64,000 bases of DNA from assembly GCF_021440085.1 (NCBI RefSeq), contig NZ_JAKCPW010000012.1, positions 124,001 to 188,000 of the forward strand. Direction: 5' to 3'. The notes beneath the pieces were generated by a model, which was not told where the DNA came from, made no database searches, and saw only the letters and a list, made by a program, of their open reading frames with translations. Below, piece after piece: positions 45,160 through 52,650 of this stretch (position 1 is its first letter; the number at the start of each line of letters is the position of its first letter). This stretch comes from Dyadobacter sp. CY261. Lineage in GTDB: Bacteria > Bacteroidota > Bacteroidia > Cytophagales > Spirosomataceae. A program made the translations under genes and the position numbers.

Positions 45160-45903
45160 ATGCTCAAAAAATTACTGGCCCTTTCTCTTGTGATCGGGAG
45201 TGCGGTGGCGGCGCATGCGCAGCAGTTCAAGGCTTTACTTTTTACCAAAACCGCTGGTTTTCACCACGTTTCTATCCACGAAGGTGTGGCTGGAATCAGG
45301 AACCTGGCATCGCGACACAACTTCTCGGTCGATTGGCAGGAGAATGCCGACGTTTTCAATGACAAAAGTCTGGCGAACTACTCGGTGGTGATTTTCCTGA
45401 ATACGACCGGCGATATCCTCAACGACACGCAGCAGGCGGCGCTCGAAAAGTATATCAAAAGTGGAAAAGGCTGGGTAGGCATTCACGCAGCAGCGGATAC
45501 CGAATACGACTGGCCATGGTATGGCAAGCTGGCAGGCGCCTACTTCAAAACCCACCCGGCGCAGCAAACGGCCTTTCTCGACGTAAAGGACAGCAACTTC
45601 CCGGGCCTCGAACGCTTCCCGAAACGCCTGCTTTGGACCGACGAATGGTACGAATACAAAAAGCCGCTCAACGTCGACGACCTCAAAGTGCTCATTACAC
45701 TCGACGAAAAGACTTACGATCCTAAAACCAACCAGGGCACCGGCATGGGCGACCACCCGATCGCCTGGTATCATAACTTCGACGGCGGCCGCGCGTTCTA
45801 CACCGGCCTGGGCCACATCGGCTTGGTATATTCCGACCAATCGTTCCTAGATCACCTCTATGGCGGTATCTATTGGGCAGCGACAGGAAAGGGAGTGAAG
45901 TAG
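45160..45903 (+). CDS. ThuA domain protein, secreted
   Basis: The 247-residue protein has a signal peptide (MLKKLLALSLVIGSAVAAHAQ) and a ThuA-like (class I glutamine amidotransferase-fold) domain: FHHVSIHEGVAGIRNLA, VIFLNTTGDIL, GKGWVGIHAAADTEY and HPIAWYHNFDGGRAFYTGLGH. ThuA was named from trehalose use; exported members in Bacteroidota usually accompany PVC-type haem dehydrogenases, as here. The catalytic role is unsettled in the family. Confidence 0.9.
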   Translation: MLKKLLALSLVIGSAVAAHAQQFKALLFTKTAGFHHVSIHEGVAGIRNLASRHNFSVDWQENADVFNDKSLANYSVVIFLNTTGDILNDTQQAALEKYIKSGKGWVGIHAAADTEYDWPWYGKLAGAYFKTHPAQQTAFLDVKDSNFPGLERFPKRLLWTDEWYEYKKPLNVDDLKVLITLDEKTYDPKTNQGTGMGDHPIAWYHNFDGGRAFYTGLGHIGLVYSDQSFLDHLYGGIYWAATGKGVK

Positions 45904-45933
45904 TATTGGTGCAGGATGGTACCAGTTTTTTGA

Positions 45934-46042
45934 CCATGGACCGCCGACCATAGACCATTGTTTAATAATGTGCTAAGCAAAATGGGCGATCGATCTGGAA
46001 ATGGGCAAGAACCGTCGTCCATGGTCGATCGTCTATGGTCTA
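45934..46042. repeat. Inverted pair of GACCATN heptamer runs
   Basis: Four heptamers (GACCATG, GACCGCC, GACCATA, GACCATT) at 45934-45961 face an inverted run (read on the minus strand as GACCATA, GACGATC, GACCATG) at 46018-46040. The pair lies between convergent thuA-like and beta-lactamase genes and could form a long hairpin. It belongs to the same family as the 19.45-20.56 kb array. Confidence 0.65.
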
Positions 46043-46046
46043 GAAA

Positions 46047-46784
46047 TTACTTCCCGTCACTAAAAAGCTTAACCGTGTAATCCAGCAATGCTGCGTCGCC
46101 AATCTTACCGTGTCCCGGTATCACGAACTTCACGTCGGTATATTGCGCTTTGATTTTCGTCACCGTCGCGGGCCAGGCTTCTTCGTTCGCGTCAGCCAGG
46201 TTGCCCTTGGTCGCATTGAGCTCTTTAATCAGGCAGCCGCCGAACATTACTTTTTCACTCGGGAAATAGCCAATAACGTTGTCACGCGTATGACCTTCAC
46301 CGTAGAATGCCGCTACGACAGCCTTGTTGCCCACTTTCAAATCCAGCTTGTTATCGAAACCTTTTTGAGGGACGGGAAATTTATGCTCTTTGTCGAATGC
46401 AATGGTCTTGTTGGTCGCATAGGAAGCTATTCCGTGATCGTGAAACGCCTTCAACCCCCCGACGCAATCCTCGTGAAAGTGGGTCGCAACAACCGCTTTC
46501 ACTTTGCAATGGAGGCTATCCTCCACCCATCGGATCACCTTTTCCGACGTTGCATCGTCCACCGGCGTATCAAAAATCACTGCCTCATTCCCGTCGAACA
46601 CGATCATGCCATTGCATGCGACTTTGCCGAAACTCTGGGTTTTCAGATAGGTAATGTGATTATAGACATGGTCGGATACTTTTTGGATGATCAGATCATC
46701 GGCGGTGAAACTTTTGTCAGGTGTTTGAGCGTGTACGAGGGTGTATAGGAGCAATAGCAAGCAGGTTAAGACGTAGTTTTTCAT
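46047..46784 (-). CDS. Subclass B1 metallo-beta-lactamase
   Basis: The 245-residue protein has a signal peptide (NYVLTCLLLLLYTLVHAQ) and all zinc ligands of the B1 class: H102, H104 and D106 in THFHEDCVGG, H165 in GEGHTRDN, C184 in MFGGCLIKEL and H225 in VIPGHGKIG. The lysine two residues past CLI matches the substrate-carboxylate-binding Lys224, and GNL matches the B1 Asn233 position. Length and ANEEAWPATVTKIKAQY agree with BlaB/IND-type enzymes of Bacteroidota. It probably hydrolyses beta-lactams including carbapenems in the periplasm. It is a chromosomal gene without mobile flanks. Confidence 0.93.
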   Translation of the reverse strand: MKNYVLTCLLLLLYTLVHAQTPDKSFTADDLIIQKVSDHVYNHITYLKTQSFGKVACNGMIVFDGNEAVIFDTPVDDATSEKVIRWVEDSLHCKVKAVVATHFHEDCVGGLKAFHDHGIASYATNKTIAFDKEHKFPVPQKGFDNKLDLKVGNKAVVAAFYGEGHTRDNVIGYFPSEKVMFGGCLIKELNATKGNLADANEEAWPATVTKIKAQYTDVKFVIPGHGKIGDAALLDYTVKLFSDGK

Positions 46785-46842
46785 GATTAATTAGTGAATA
46801 GAAGTGAACGGAGATTGAGGTCGGTAAGATAAGGGAAATTGC

Positions 46843-46850
46843 TATATTTG
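46843..46850 (+). promoter_or_regulatory. Candidate -7 box for the PemK-type TA operon
   Basis: TATATTTG is an exact TAnnTTTG match, 20 bp before the antitoxin ATG at 46871. The -33 box is unclear. Confidence 0.4.
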
Positions 46851-46870
46851 GGTAAATAACTTGTAAAACC

Positions 46871-47101
46871 ATGACCAAGCAAGCGATCATCGAAAGAACT
46901 TTGGAGGCCATTAATCAACTTCCAGTTGATAAGGCAGAGGAAATTTCAGACTTCGCTGAGTTTGTCCGCAAGCGTCATGAGGAGCAGCAACTTACCGAAT
47001 GCATCCAAAGGTTGGTTGAAAACAGCGAGGCGTTTGATTTTCTGAAAGGGGAAGAGGAAATTTATTCGGTGGGAGATTTGAAAGAAGTGTATAATGGTTA
47101 A
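46871..47101 (+). CDS. Antitoxin of PemK/MazF pair (DUF2281-like)
   Basis: The 76-residue protein has the start common to small antitoxins (IIERTLEAINQLPVDKAEEISDFAEFVRKRHEE) and a short acidic C-terminal tail. The following toxin gene overlaps it by 8 bp. The tail is probably the toxin-binding segment. It resembles DUF2281-type antitoxins, judged by the LPVDKAEEISDFAEF motif; the assignment rests largely on context. Its own -7 box is just upstream. Confidence 0.75.
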   Translation: MTKQAIIERTLEAINQLPVDKAEEISDFAEFVRKRHEEQQLTECIQRLVENSEAFDFLKGEEEIYSVGDLKEVYNG

Positions 47102-47414
47102 AGGAGATATTGTACTCATCCCTTTTCCATTCACCAACCTGAAAGGCAGCAAGCTGCGACCAGCCGTGATACTCATCAATAACGAGATGGACATCACGGT
47201 TTGTTTTATTACTAGTCAAGTCGATCGTCGGGAACCAGCAGATGTGATACTTCTTCCAAACCAACTCAATGGTTTAAAAGTGAGCTCACTAATCAGGACC
47301 AGCAAAATGGCGACCCTTGATCGGAGTTTGGCAAAGGGCTTACTCGGCAGGCTGTCCATTGATGAAATCGCTGATTTAAATTTAAAGTTGAAAATGTTAT
47401 TACAACTGACATAA
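47094..47414 (+). CDS. PemK/MazF family toxin
   Basis: The 106-residue protein starts GDIVLIPFPFTNLKGSKLRPAVIL, the PemK/MazF signature, followed by VCFITSQ and SLIRTSKMATLDRSLAKGLLGRLS, which fit the family's conserved T-S and R residues. These toxins cut mRNA at short sequence motifs. The gene overlaps its antitoxin by 8 bp (ATGGTTAA junction), so the two are coupled in translation. Confidence 0.9.
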   Translation: MVKGDIVLIPFPFTNLKGSKLRPAVILINNEMDITVCFITSQVDRREPADVILLPNQLNGLKVSSLIRTSKMATLDRSLAKGLLGRLSIDEIADLNLKLKMLLQLT

Positions 47415-47453
47415 AATAATACTAAGACGTCTTTGTAAACAAACTCCGAACCC

Positions 47454-47816
47454 ATGCAAACACTCGGTACCATCCTCGTCGCCCTCGTCGCGCTGGAACA
47501 TCTTTACATTCTTTACATCGAAATGTTTGCCTGGGAAACGAAAGGCAAGGAGACCTTCAGAGGCTCCCTCGCGCCGGAGCTTTTCAAGCCGACCAAAGTT
47601 CTCGCCGCCAACCAGGGCCTTTATAACGGTTTTCTTGCCGCGGGCCTCATCTGGTCGCTGTTCATCGAGGATCATCATTGGCGGTTTCATATTGCTATTT
47701 TCTTTCTGACTTGCGTGATTGTCGCCGGGCTTTACGGGGCAGCGACGGCTAGTAAAAAGATATTTTATGTGCAGGCGTTACCGGCGATTGTGGCGTTGGT
47801 GGTGTTGCATTTGTGA
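47454..47816 (+). CDS. DUF1304 family membrane protein
   Basis: The 120-residue protein has four membrane helices (LGTILVALVALEHLYILYIEM, GLYNGFLAAGLIWSLFI, FHIAIFFLTCVIVAGLYGA, QALPAIVALVVL) and the DUF1304 motifs EMFAW and NQGLYNGFLA. Function is unknown. It lies between two toxin-antitoxin pairs, on the same strand. Confidence 0.85.
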   Translation: MQTLGTILVALVALEHLYILYIEMFAWETKGKETFRGSLAPELFKPTKVLAANQGLYNGFLAAGLIWSLFIEDHHWRFHIAIFFLTCVIVAGLYGAATASKKIFYVQALPAIVALVVLHL

Positions 47817-47890
47817 GGGACAAGTCCTTTAAAACAGGTAGTGAACCACTTTGCTTGAAATTTCCTTATCTTCGGGTAAACAGTAAGGTT

Positions 47891-48121
47891 ATGAGGACAT
47901 TGAATGTTTCGATTTCGGAAAACGAGTTTGAGAAGTTAGGATTGAAGGACGAAAATCTCACATTTGCTGAGCTTTTCAATCTGGTCAGCAAGGATTTGGT
48001 TCGTCAGAATCTAGAGAGATCGGTTGAATTGGCTGAAAAATATGGTCTGTCGAATATGACGATGGACGAGATCACCGCAGAGGTGAAAGCTGTACGCACA
48101 CATGCAAAAAGTAATCATTGA
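47891..48121 (+). CDS. Antitoxin of PIN-type pair
   Basis: The ATG at 47891 gives 76 residues: a beta-strand start (MRTLNVSISENEFEKLGL), then helices and AEKYGLSNMTMDEITAEVKAVRTHAK. This is the common form of small antitoxins paired with PIN toxins in Bacteroidota; the following PIN gene overlaps it by 20 bp. A weak -7 box (TATCTTCG at 47867) precedes it. No DNA-binding motif is obvious. Confidence 0.7.
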   Translation: MRTLNVSISENEFEKLGLKDENLTFAELFNLVSKDLVRQNLERSVELAEKYGLSNMTMDEITAEVKAVRTHAKSNH

Positions 48122-48512
48122 TACAAATGTTTTTGTATCAGCACTTATTCAAAGGAGTTATCCCCATCTGATTGTTCGAGAACTATTTGTCGAACAGAAA
48201 ATTGAGCTATGTGTCTCCGATGAACTACTAGCTGAATACTACGATGTACTTTCTCGACCGAAATTTTCAAGATTTCCGGACTTCTTTATTCGAGCGGAAG
48301 TCCTTCTTGCAGATATCGATCGGAGAGCGGTAAAGTATTTTCCTACGACAAAAATCGATCTTATTTCTGATCGAGATGATAATAAAATATTGGAGTTAGC
48401 GGACACTTCGCAGGCCGATTTCATTGTTACCGGAAATGTTAATGACTTCACTTTCTCTCTGTATAAAACCACACGGATCTTAACGCCGAAAGAATACTGG
48501 ACGTTAGTTTAG
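48102..48512 (+). CDS. PIN-domain toxin
   Basis: The 136-residue protein has a PIN domain: VIIDTNVFVSALIQ (first acidic residue), LCVSDELLAEYYDVLSR, DLISDRDDNKILELADTSQADFIVTGN (further acidic residues) and a TPKEYW end. It fits the family annotated as putative toxin component near PIN. These proteins are Mg-dependent RNases. It overlaps its antitoxin gene by 20 bp. Confidence 0.85.
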   Translation: MQKVIIDTNVFVSALIQRSYPHLIVRELFVEQKIELCVSDELLAEYYDVLSRPKFSRFPDFFIRAEVLLADIDRRAVKYFPTTKIDLISDRDDNKILELADTSQADFIVTGNVNDFTFSLYKTTRILTPKEYWTLV

Positions 48513-48559
48513 GAAGGCTGAGGGCATTCTGAGTTCCTGTCTCTGATGTTTCGGGACGG

Positions 48560-49147
48560 TCAGGAAATGATCTTGAAACTGGGATCATACACAGCTTCTT
48601 CGCCGCGGTTGAGTTTAAAGTGGGTGGAGATGATGATAATGGTGTTGATGATCAAAAGGGCGAAAATGACGCACAAAACGGCCATGGGGCTGATCAAGAC
48701 ATTGAGAATGCCGGACATCATGCCGACGAACGTGATCCCGTAGACCGCCAGCGACCAGGTGATCTGGAAGTTCAGGATGCGTTTTCCCAATTCACTCACA
48801 CCGGCGACCGTGTTTCGTTTGTACATCCAAAGCGCGAAGGGGATCAGTATGTTTCCAAACGGTATGAACCAGAACGACAATGCCGAAAGGTTCAGCAGTT
48901 TAAGTATGCCCGGATCTTCGAAAGCGGCTATCGGTGCGGGATCGGGTGCAGGTGAGAGTGTTTCCACGGGTACTCCAAGGGCTTGGGCCAGCAGTCTCAA
49001 TGTCTCCCCACGCGGGACGGCATCGCCTGCCTCAATGCGTTGCAATGTCCGCAGGTTGATGCCTGCCATTTCAGCAAGCGCTTCCTGGGAAAGACCTTTG
49101 CTTTTCCGTAATGTGCGTATTTGGTCGGATGTAGTTTGTTTGTTCAT
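48560..49147 (-). CDS. XRE-type regulator with DUF4870-like membrane domain
   Basis: I start the 195-residue protein at the ATG at 49147. An upstream TTG at 49168 is excluded because it lies inside a -7 box. The N-terminal half is an HTH_3 domain (QIRTLRKSKGLSQEALAEMAGINLRTLQRIEAG). The C-terminal half has about three membrane helices (FWFIPFGNILIPFALWMYK, WSLAVYGITFVGMMSGI, VLCVIFALLIINTIIII) similar to DUF4870. Such HTH-membrane proteins are common in Bacteroidota; the signal is unknown. Confidence 0.85.
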   Translation of the reverse strand: MNKQTTSDQIRTLRKSKGLSQEALAEMAGINLRTLQRIEAGDAVPRGETLRLLAQALGVPVETLSPAPDPAPIAAFEDPGILKLLNLSALSFWFIPFGNILIPFALWMYKRNTVAGVSELGKRILNFQITWSLAVYGITFVGMMSGILNVLISPMAVLCVIFALLIINTIIIISTHFKLNRGEEAVYDPSFKIIS

Positions 49148-49165
49148 GACGGACTGGTTTTTCGT

Positions 49166-49173
49166 CAAATTTA
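49166..49173 (-). promoter_or_regulatory. -7 box for the XRE-membrane gene
   Basis: On the minus strand the sequence is TAAATTTG, an exact TAnnTTTG match, 18 bp before the ATG at 49147. Its overlap with the TTG at 49168 favours the shorter gene start. Confidence 0.45.
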
Positions 49174-49253
49174 ACCCGCCGGATACGGCATTGATAGCGA
49201 CATTCTTACGGCATTTGAAAGTAATTTAAATAAAATGCCCGGCAAGACAATGC

Positions 49254-49568
49254 TCATTTGCGGTTTCGCTTGTAATGAGTGGCGTTCTGACATTCGGCAA
49301 GAGCCTTCAAGTCATCCCACCGACCAACGATGATAGCCTCCTTCTTTTTTCGGCTCCAACCTTTTACCTGCTTCTCAAATGCTATCGCTTCTCGGATATC
49401 ATTGAATTCGTGGCAAAAGACCATTTCGACCGGGCGTCTTGTGGAAGTATAAGACCCCAGGTTGGTGCCTGAGTTGTGCTCGGCGAGGCGACGTTCAATA
49501 TCATTAGTGACACCGGTATAGTAGCTGTCATCCGCGCATCTGAGTATGTAGACGTAGTATGTTTTCAT
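49254..49568 (-). CDS. GIY-YIG endonuclease-like protein
   Basis: The 104-residue protein is a single GIY-YIG domain: YYVYILRCADDSYYTGVTNDIERRLAEHN holds the name motif and the conserved Arg, with the glutamate in IREAIAFEKQVKGWSRKKKEAII. Stand-alone small proteins of this UPF0213-like type are common in Bacteroidota. Their role in DNA processing is inferred, not shown. The gene sits beside the REP-like tandem. Confidence 0.88.
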   Translation of the reverse strand: MKTYYVYILRCADDSYYTGVTNDIERRLAEHNSGTNLGSYTSTRRPVEMVFCHEFNDIREAIAFEKQVKGWSRKKKEAIIVGRWDDLKALAECQNATHYKRNRK

Positions 49569-49672
49569 GGGAGTGAATTATTGATATTATTGGCAAGATA
49601 TGAGCATGCATAATCTCGGCGACTGAATTGGCAATCGGCGGTGATTGTCTATCAATCGGTGTTAAGGTAGAG

Positions 49673-50135
49673 CCCGCCTTCGACTTCGCTCAGGCTGACA
49701 ATCAGACTCCGCTCAGGCTGACGATCCAACTCCGCTCAGGCTGCCATGCTCGTTTGGTACGTTCATGTAACATCATGCACGACGTTCATGTCATGCTGAG
49801 CGCACCGGGCCGCCGGGCGGTCGAAGCATGGAGGCGGGATGCCCACGTGACATGTCACGGTACCGCCCGCCTTCGACTTCGCTCAGGCTGACAATCAGAC
49901 TCCGCTCAGGCTGACGATCCGACTGCGCTCAGGCGGACATGTTCGTTTAGTACGTTCATGGAACATCATGCACTACGTTCATGTCATGCTGAGCGCAGTC
50001 GAAGCATGGAGGCGTGATGCCCATGTGCCATGTTGCAGTACTGCCCGCCTTCGACCGCCCGGCGGCCCGGTGCGCTCAGGCTGACAATTAGACTCCGCTC
50101 AGGCTGACAATTGGCGTTCCTCAGGCTGGCATTTC
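49673..50135. repeat. Tandem of REP-like palindromic units, long and short forms
   Basis: Units start at 49673, 49866 and 50044 with CCCGCCTTCGA. Each has TGAGCG-type stems (CTTCGACTTCGCTCAGG, TCATGCTGAGCGCA...TCGAAGCATGG) and a shared spacer with GTACGTTCATG. Units one and two are 193 and 178 bp long; the 15-bp difference is the insert CCGGGCCGCCGGGCGG in place of one G. The third unit is truncated and has the insert in its first arm. The gap between the GIY-YIG and peptidase genes is otherwise empty; reading frames through it are chance. Confidence 0.85.
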
Positions 50136-50268
50136 GATTGCGATCACACCGATAAGTAGCGTTTTTGCGCCCACACTGACATTTCACCTTCGCCCAAGCC
50201 TCACATTTCAACCTTTACCACTCATTCATTATATTTAACCAAACCAAAAAACCTTTTCACTCCATCCC

Positions 50269-52515
50269 ATGCGACACCTTTTCAAAAAGACATTCCTTCC
50301 ATTTCTTCTCTCGGCCCTGGCCGTGGCACCATCTCAGGCGCAGCAACAGTCGCTCCTGGGCTTCGGCGACGAAGCTGCCAAGAAAGAACTCGGCCTCGAA
50401 GCAACATTCGACAAGCAACTGCAAGCCAATAACCTCCGCGACTGGATGAAACGGATGACGGCCTACCCGCATCAGTTAGGTTCGTCATATGGCCTTAATA
50501 ATGCGCTCTTCCTGCGCGATAAGCTGACTTCGTGGGGTTTCGATGCCCGACTCGATACGGTGCATGTGCTTTTTCCGACGCCCAAAGTCCGTATTCTGGA
50601 ACTGACGGCACCGACGAAATTCAAGGCTTCACTGGCCGAAAAACCATTGAAGGAAGACGCTACTTCAGCGCAGACGAAGGATGTGCTGCCGCCTTACCAC
50701 GCGTTTTCGGCCAATGGGGATGTGACGGCAGAGCTCGTTTTTGTGAATTATGGCGTGCCGGATGATTATGAGGAACTGGCGAAGCTGGGCGTCGATGTGA
50801 AGGGCAAGATCGTGATTGCGAAATATGGCGGTTCGTGGCGGGGTATCAAACCGAAAGTCGCCTATGAGCACGGGGCGATCGGCTGCATCATCTATTCCGA
50901 TCCGAAAGAGGATGGCTATTTCCAGGGTGACGTATATCCCAAAGGGGCATTTAAAAATGAGTCGGGTGTGCAGCGTGGGTCGGTGGTGGATTTGCCGCTG
51001 GCGCCGGGCGATCCGCTGACGAACGGTTTTGTGGCCGATGCGCAGCATAAGCGGTTGTCGGTGGAGGAAGCGCCGTCGATGATGAAAATTCCGGTGCTGC
51101 CGATTTCTTATGGCGATGCATTGCCGTTGCTCAAAGCATTGGGCGGCCAAATGGCCCCTGCGACGTGGCGTGGCGCGTTGCCGATCACTTACCACATCGG
51201 TCCCGGTCCCGCGAAGGTGCATTTGAAACTGGAATTCAATTTCGATATCGTGCCGTGCTACAATGTGATCGCGACGCTGAAAGGCAGCGAGTTTCCCGAT
51301 CAATGGGTGATCCGCGGAAACCATCATGATGCCTGGGTTTTCGGTGCAGCCGACCCGGTGAGCGGGGCAGTGGCGGAGCTGGAAGAGGCGAGGGCATTGG
51401 GTGAACTGGTCAAAACAGGCTGGAAACCGAAGCGCACGATCGTGTATTGCTGGTGGGACGGTGAGGAGCCGGGCTTGCTCGGTTCGACGGAATGGGTGGA
51501 GAAATATCAGTCTATTTTGAAAGAAAAAGCGGTGGTGTATCTGAATTCCGACGGCAACGGTCGCGGGTACCTGGGCGCGGCTGGCTCGCATACGCTTGAA
51601 AAGTTTGTAAACCAGATCGGTCGTGACGTGATCGATCCTGAAAAAGGCACGAGCGTGATCGAGCGCCTGCGTTCGCGCACGATCCTGAATGGTAGCCCGA
51701 CGGCCAAGCAGGAGGCCCGCACCCGCTCCGACCTGCGCATTGGCGCATTAGGCTCCGGTTCCGACTATACGCCGTTTATCCAGCACCTCGGCATCGCCTC
51801 GCTCAACATCGGCTACGGCGGCGAGGATGCGGGCGGCGATTACCATTCCATTTTCGATTCGTACGACCATTATACCCGTTTCAAGGACGGCGACTTTGCC
51901 TATGGCGTCGCCCTGGCAAAAACCATGGGCCGCTCCGTTTTGCGTTTCGCCAATGCGGACGTGCTGCCATTTGATTTCGGTAATTTTTCGAACACCGTTC
52001 AGCAATATGCCTCGGAAGTAAAAAAGGACCTTGAAAACGCCCGCACGAAAGCCGAAGAACACAACAAAGCCCTAGCCGAAGGCCGCTTCGAAGCCTCAGC
52101 CGATCCGAAAGAACCATTCGTAAAACCGGCGGTCCAGTCCGTAGCGCCATACCTCAATTTCGCGCCGCTGGATAATGCATTGGTCGCATTGGAACAAAGC
52201 GCAAGGTCATTTGCTTCGGCTTCCTCGAAATTCTCGGCGCTTTCTGCCGACAAATTGAAGGAGTTGAATGAGATTCTATATAAATCTGAAAGAAAGCTGA
52301 TCCATGCGGACGGCTTGCCTCGTCGGCCCTGGTACCGGCATCAGATCTATGCGCCGGGGTTTTATACCGGGTATGGCGTGAAGACGCTACCGATGATTAG
52401 GGAGGCGATTGAGCAGAAGAATTGGGCTGAGGCGGAAGCTGGGATTTTGAGGGTTAGTGGGGTTTTGGAGGGGTTTGTGGGGGAGGTTGAGAAGGCGAGT
52501 GGGGTGGGGAGGTGA
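50269..52515 (+). CDS. M28 family metallopeptidase (glutamate carboxypeptidase II-like)
   Basis: The 748-residue secreted protein (signal TFLPFLLSALAVAPSQAQ) has a PA domain (about 150-260, KIVIAKYGGSWRGIKPK), an M28 zinc peptidase core with the Zn-His in GNHHDAWVFGA, the bridging Asp in the same block, the catalytic Glu in WDGEEPGLLGS and a C-terminal His near YHSIFDSYDHY, then a transferrin-receptor-like dimerisation domain. It should cut amino acids or small peptides from substrates in the periplasm. It is next to the AT-rich island but has normal base composition. Confidence 0.9.
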   Translation: MRHLFKKTFLPFLLSALAVAPSQAQQQSLLGFGDEAAKKELGLEATFDKQLQANNLRDWMKRMTAYPHQLGSSYGLNNALFLRDKLTSWGFDARLDTVHVLFPTPKVRILELTAPTKFKASLAEKPLKEDATSAQTKDVLPPYHAFSANGDVTAELVFVNYGVPDDYEELAKLGVDVKGKIVIAKYGGSWRGIKPKVAYEHGAIGCIIYSDPKEDGYFQGDVYPKGAFKNESGVQRGSVVDLPLAPGDPLTNGFVADAQHKRLSVEEAPSMMKIPVLPISYGDALPLLKALGGQMAPATWRGALPITYHIGPGPAKVHLKLEFNFDIVPCYNVIATLKGSEFPDQWVIRGNHHDAWVFGAADPVSGAVAELEEARALGELVKTGWKPKRTIVYCWWDGEEPGLLGSTEWVEKYQSILKEKAVVYLNSDGNGRGYLGAAGSHTLEKFVNQIGRDVIDPEKGTSVIERLRSRTILNGSPTAKQEARTRSDLRIGALGSGSDYTPFIQHLGIASLNIGYGGEDAGGDYHSIFDSYDHYTRFKDGDFAYGVALAKTMGRSVLRFANADVLPFDFGNFSNTVQQYASEVKKDLENARTKAEEHNKALAEGRFEASADPKEPFVKPAVQSVAPYLNFAPLDNALVALEQSARSFASASSKFSALSADKLKELNEILYKSERKLIHADGLPRRPWYRHQIYAPGFYTGYGVKTLPMIREAIEQKNWAEAEAGILRVSGVLEGFVGEVEKASGVGR

Positions 52516-52554
52516 AGTGTAATGGTATTGAGAAGTGACTCGTAAAATTGGGGC

Positions 52555-52579
52555 AGCCGCGCGGTGTCAACCCGCGGCT
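52555..52579. other. G+C-rich hairpin at the left edge of the island
   Basis: AGCCGCG (52555-52561) pairs with CGCGGCT (52573-52579) around an 11-nt loop, in the 135-bp gap between the convergent peptidase gene and the fusion gene. No T-run follows. It may stop both transcripts. Confidence 0.35.
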
Positions 52580-52650
52580 CCTTGAGTCTTAGCCTGAATG
52601 TAATCCTTGTGGTACTAGGGGTGATTTGCTAGTAGAAGTTGTGCATACGA

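Noticed and set aside
49628..50211. Two small frames inside the REP-like tandem
   Set aside because: They cross the palindromic units, which are non-coding in the other copies.
50665..51591. 308-codon frame antisense to the M28 peptidase
   Set aside because: It shadows the peptidase core; composition is arginine/histidine-rich as expected for G+C-rich complement.
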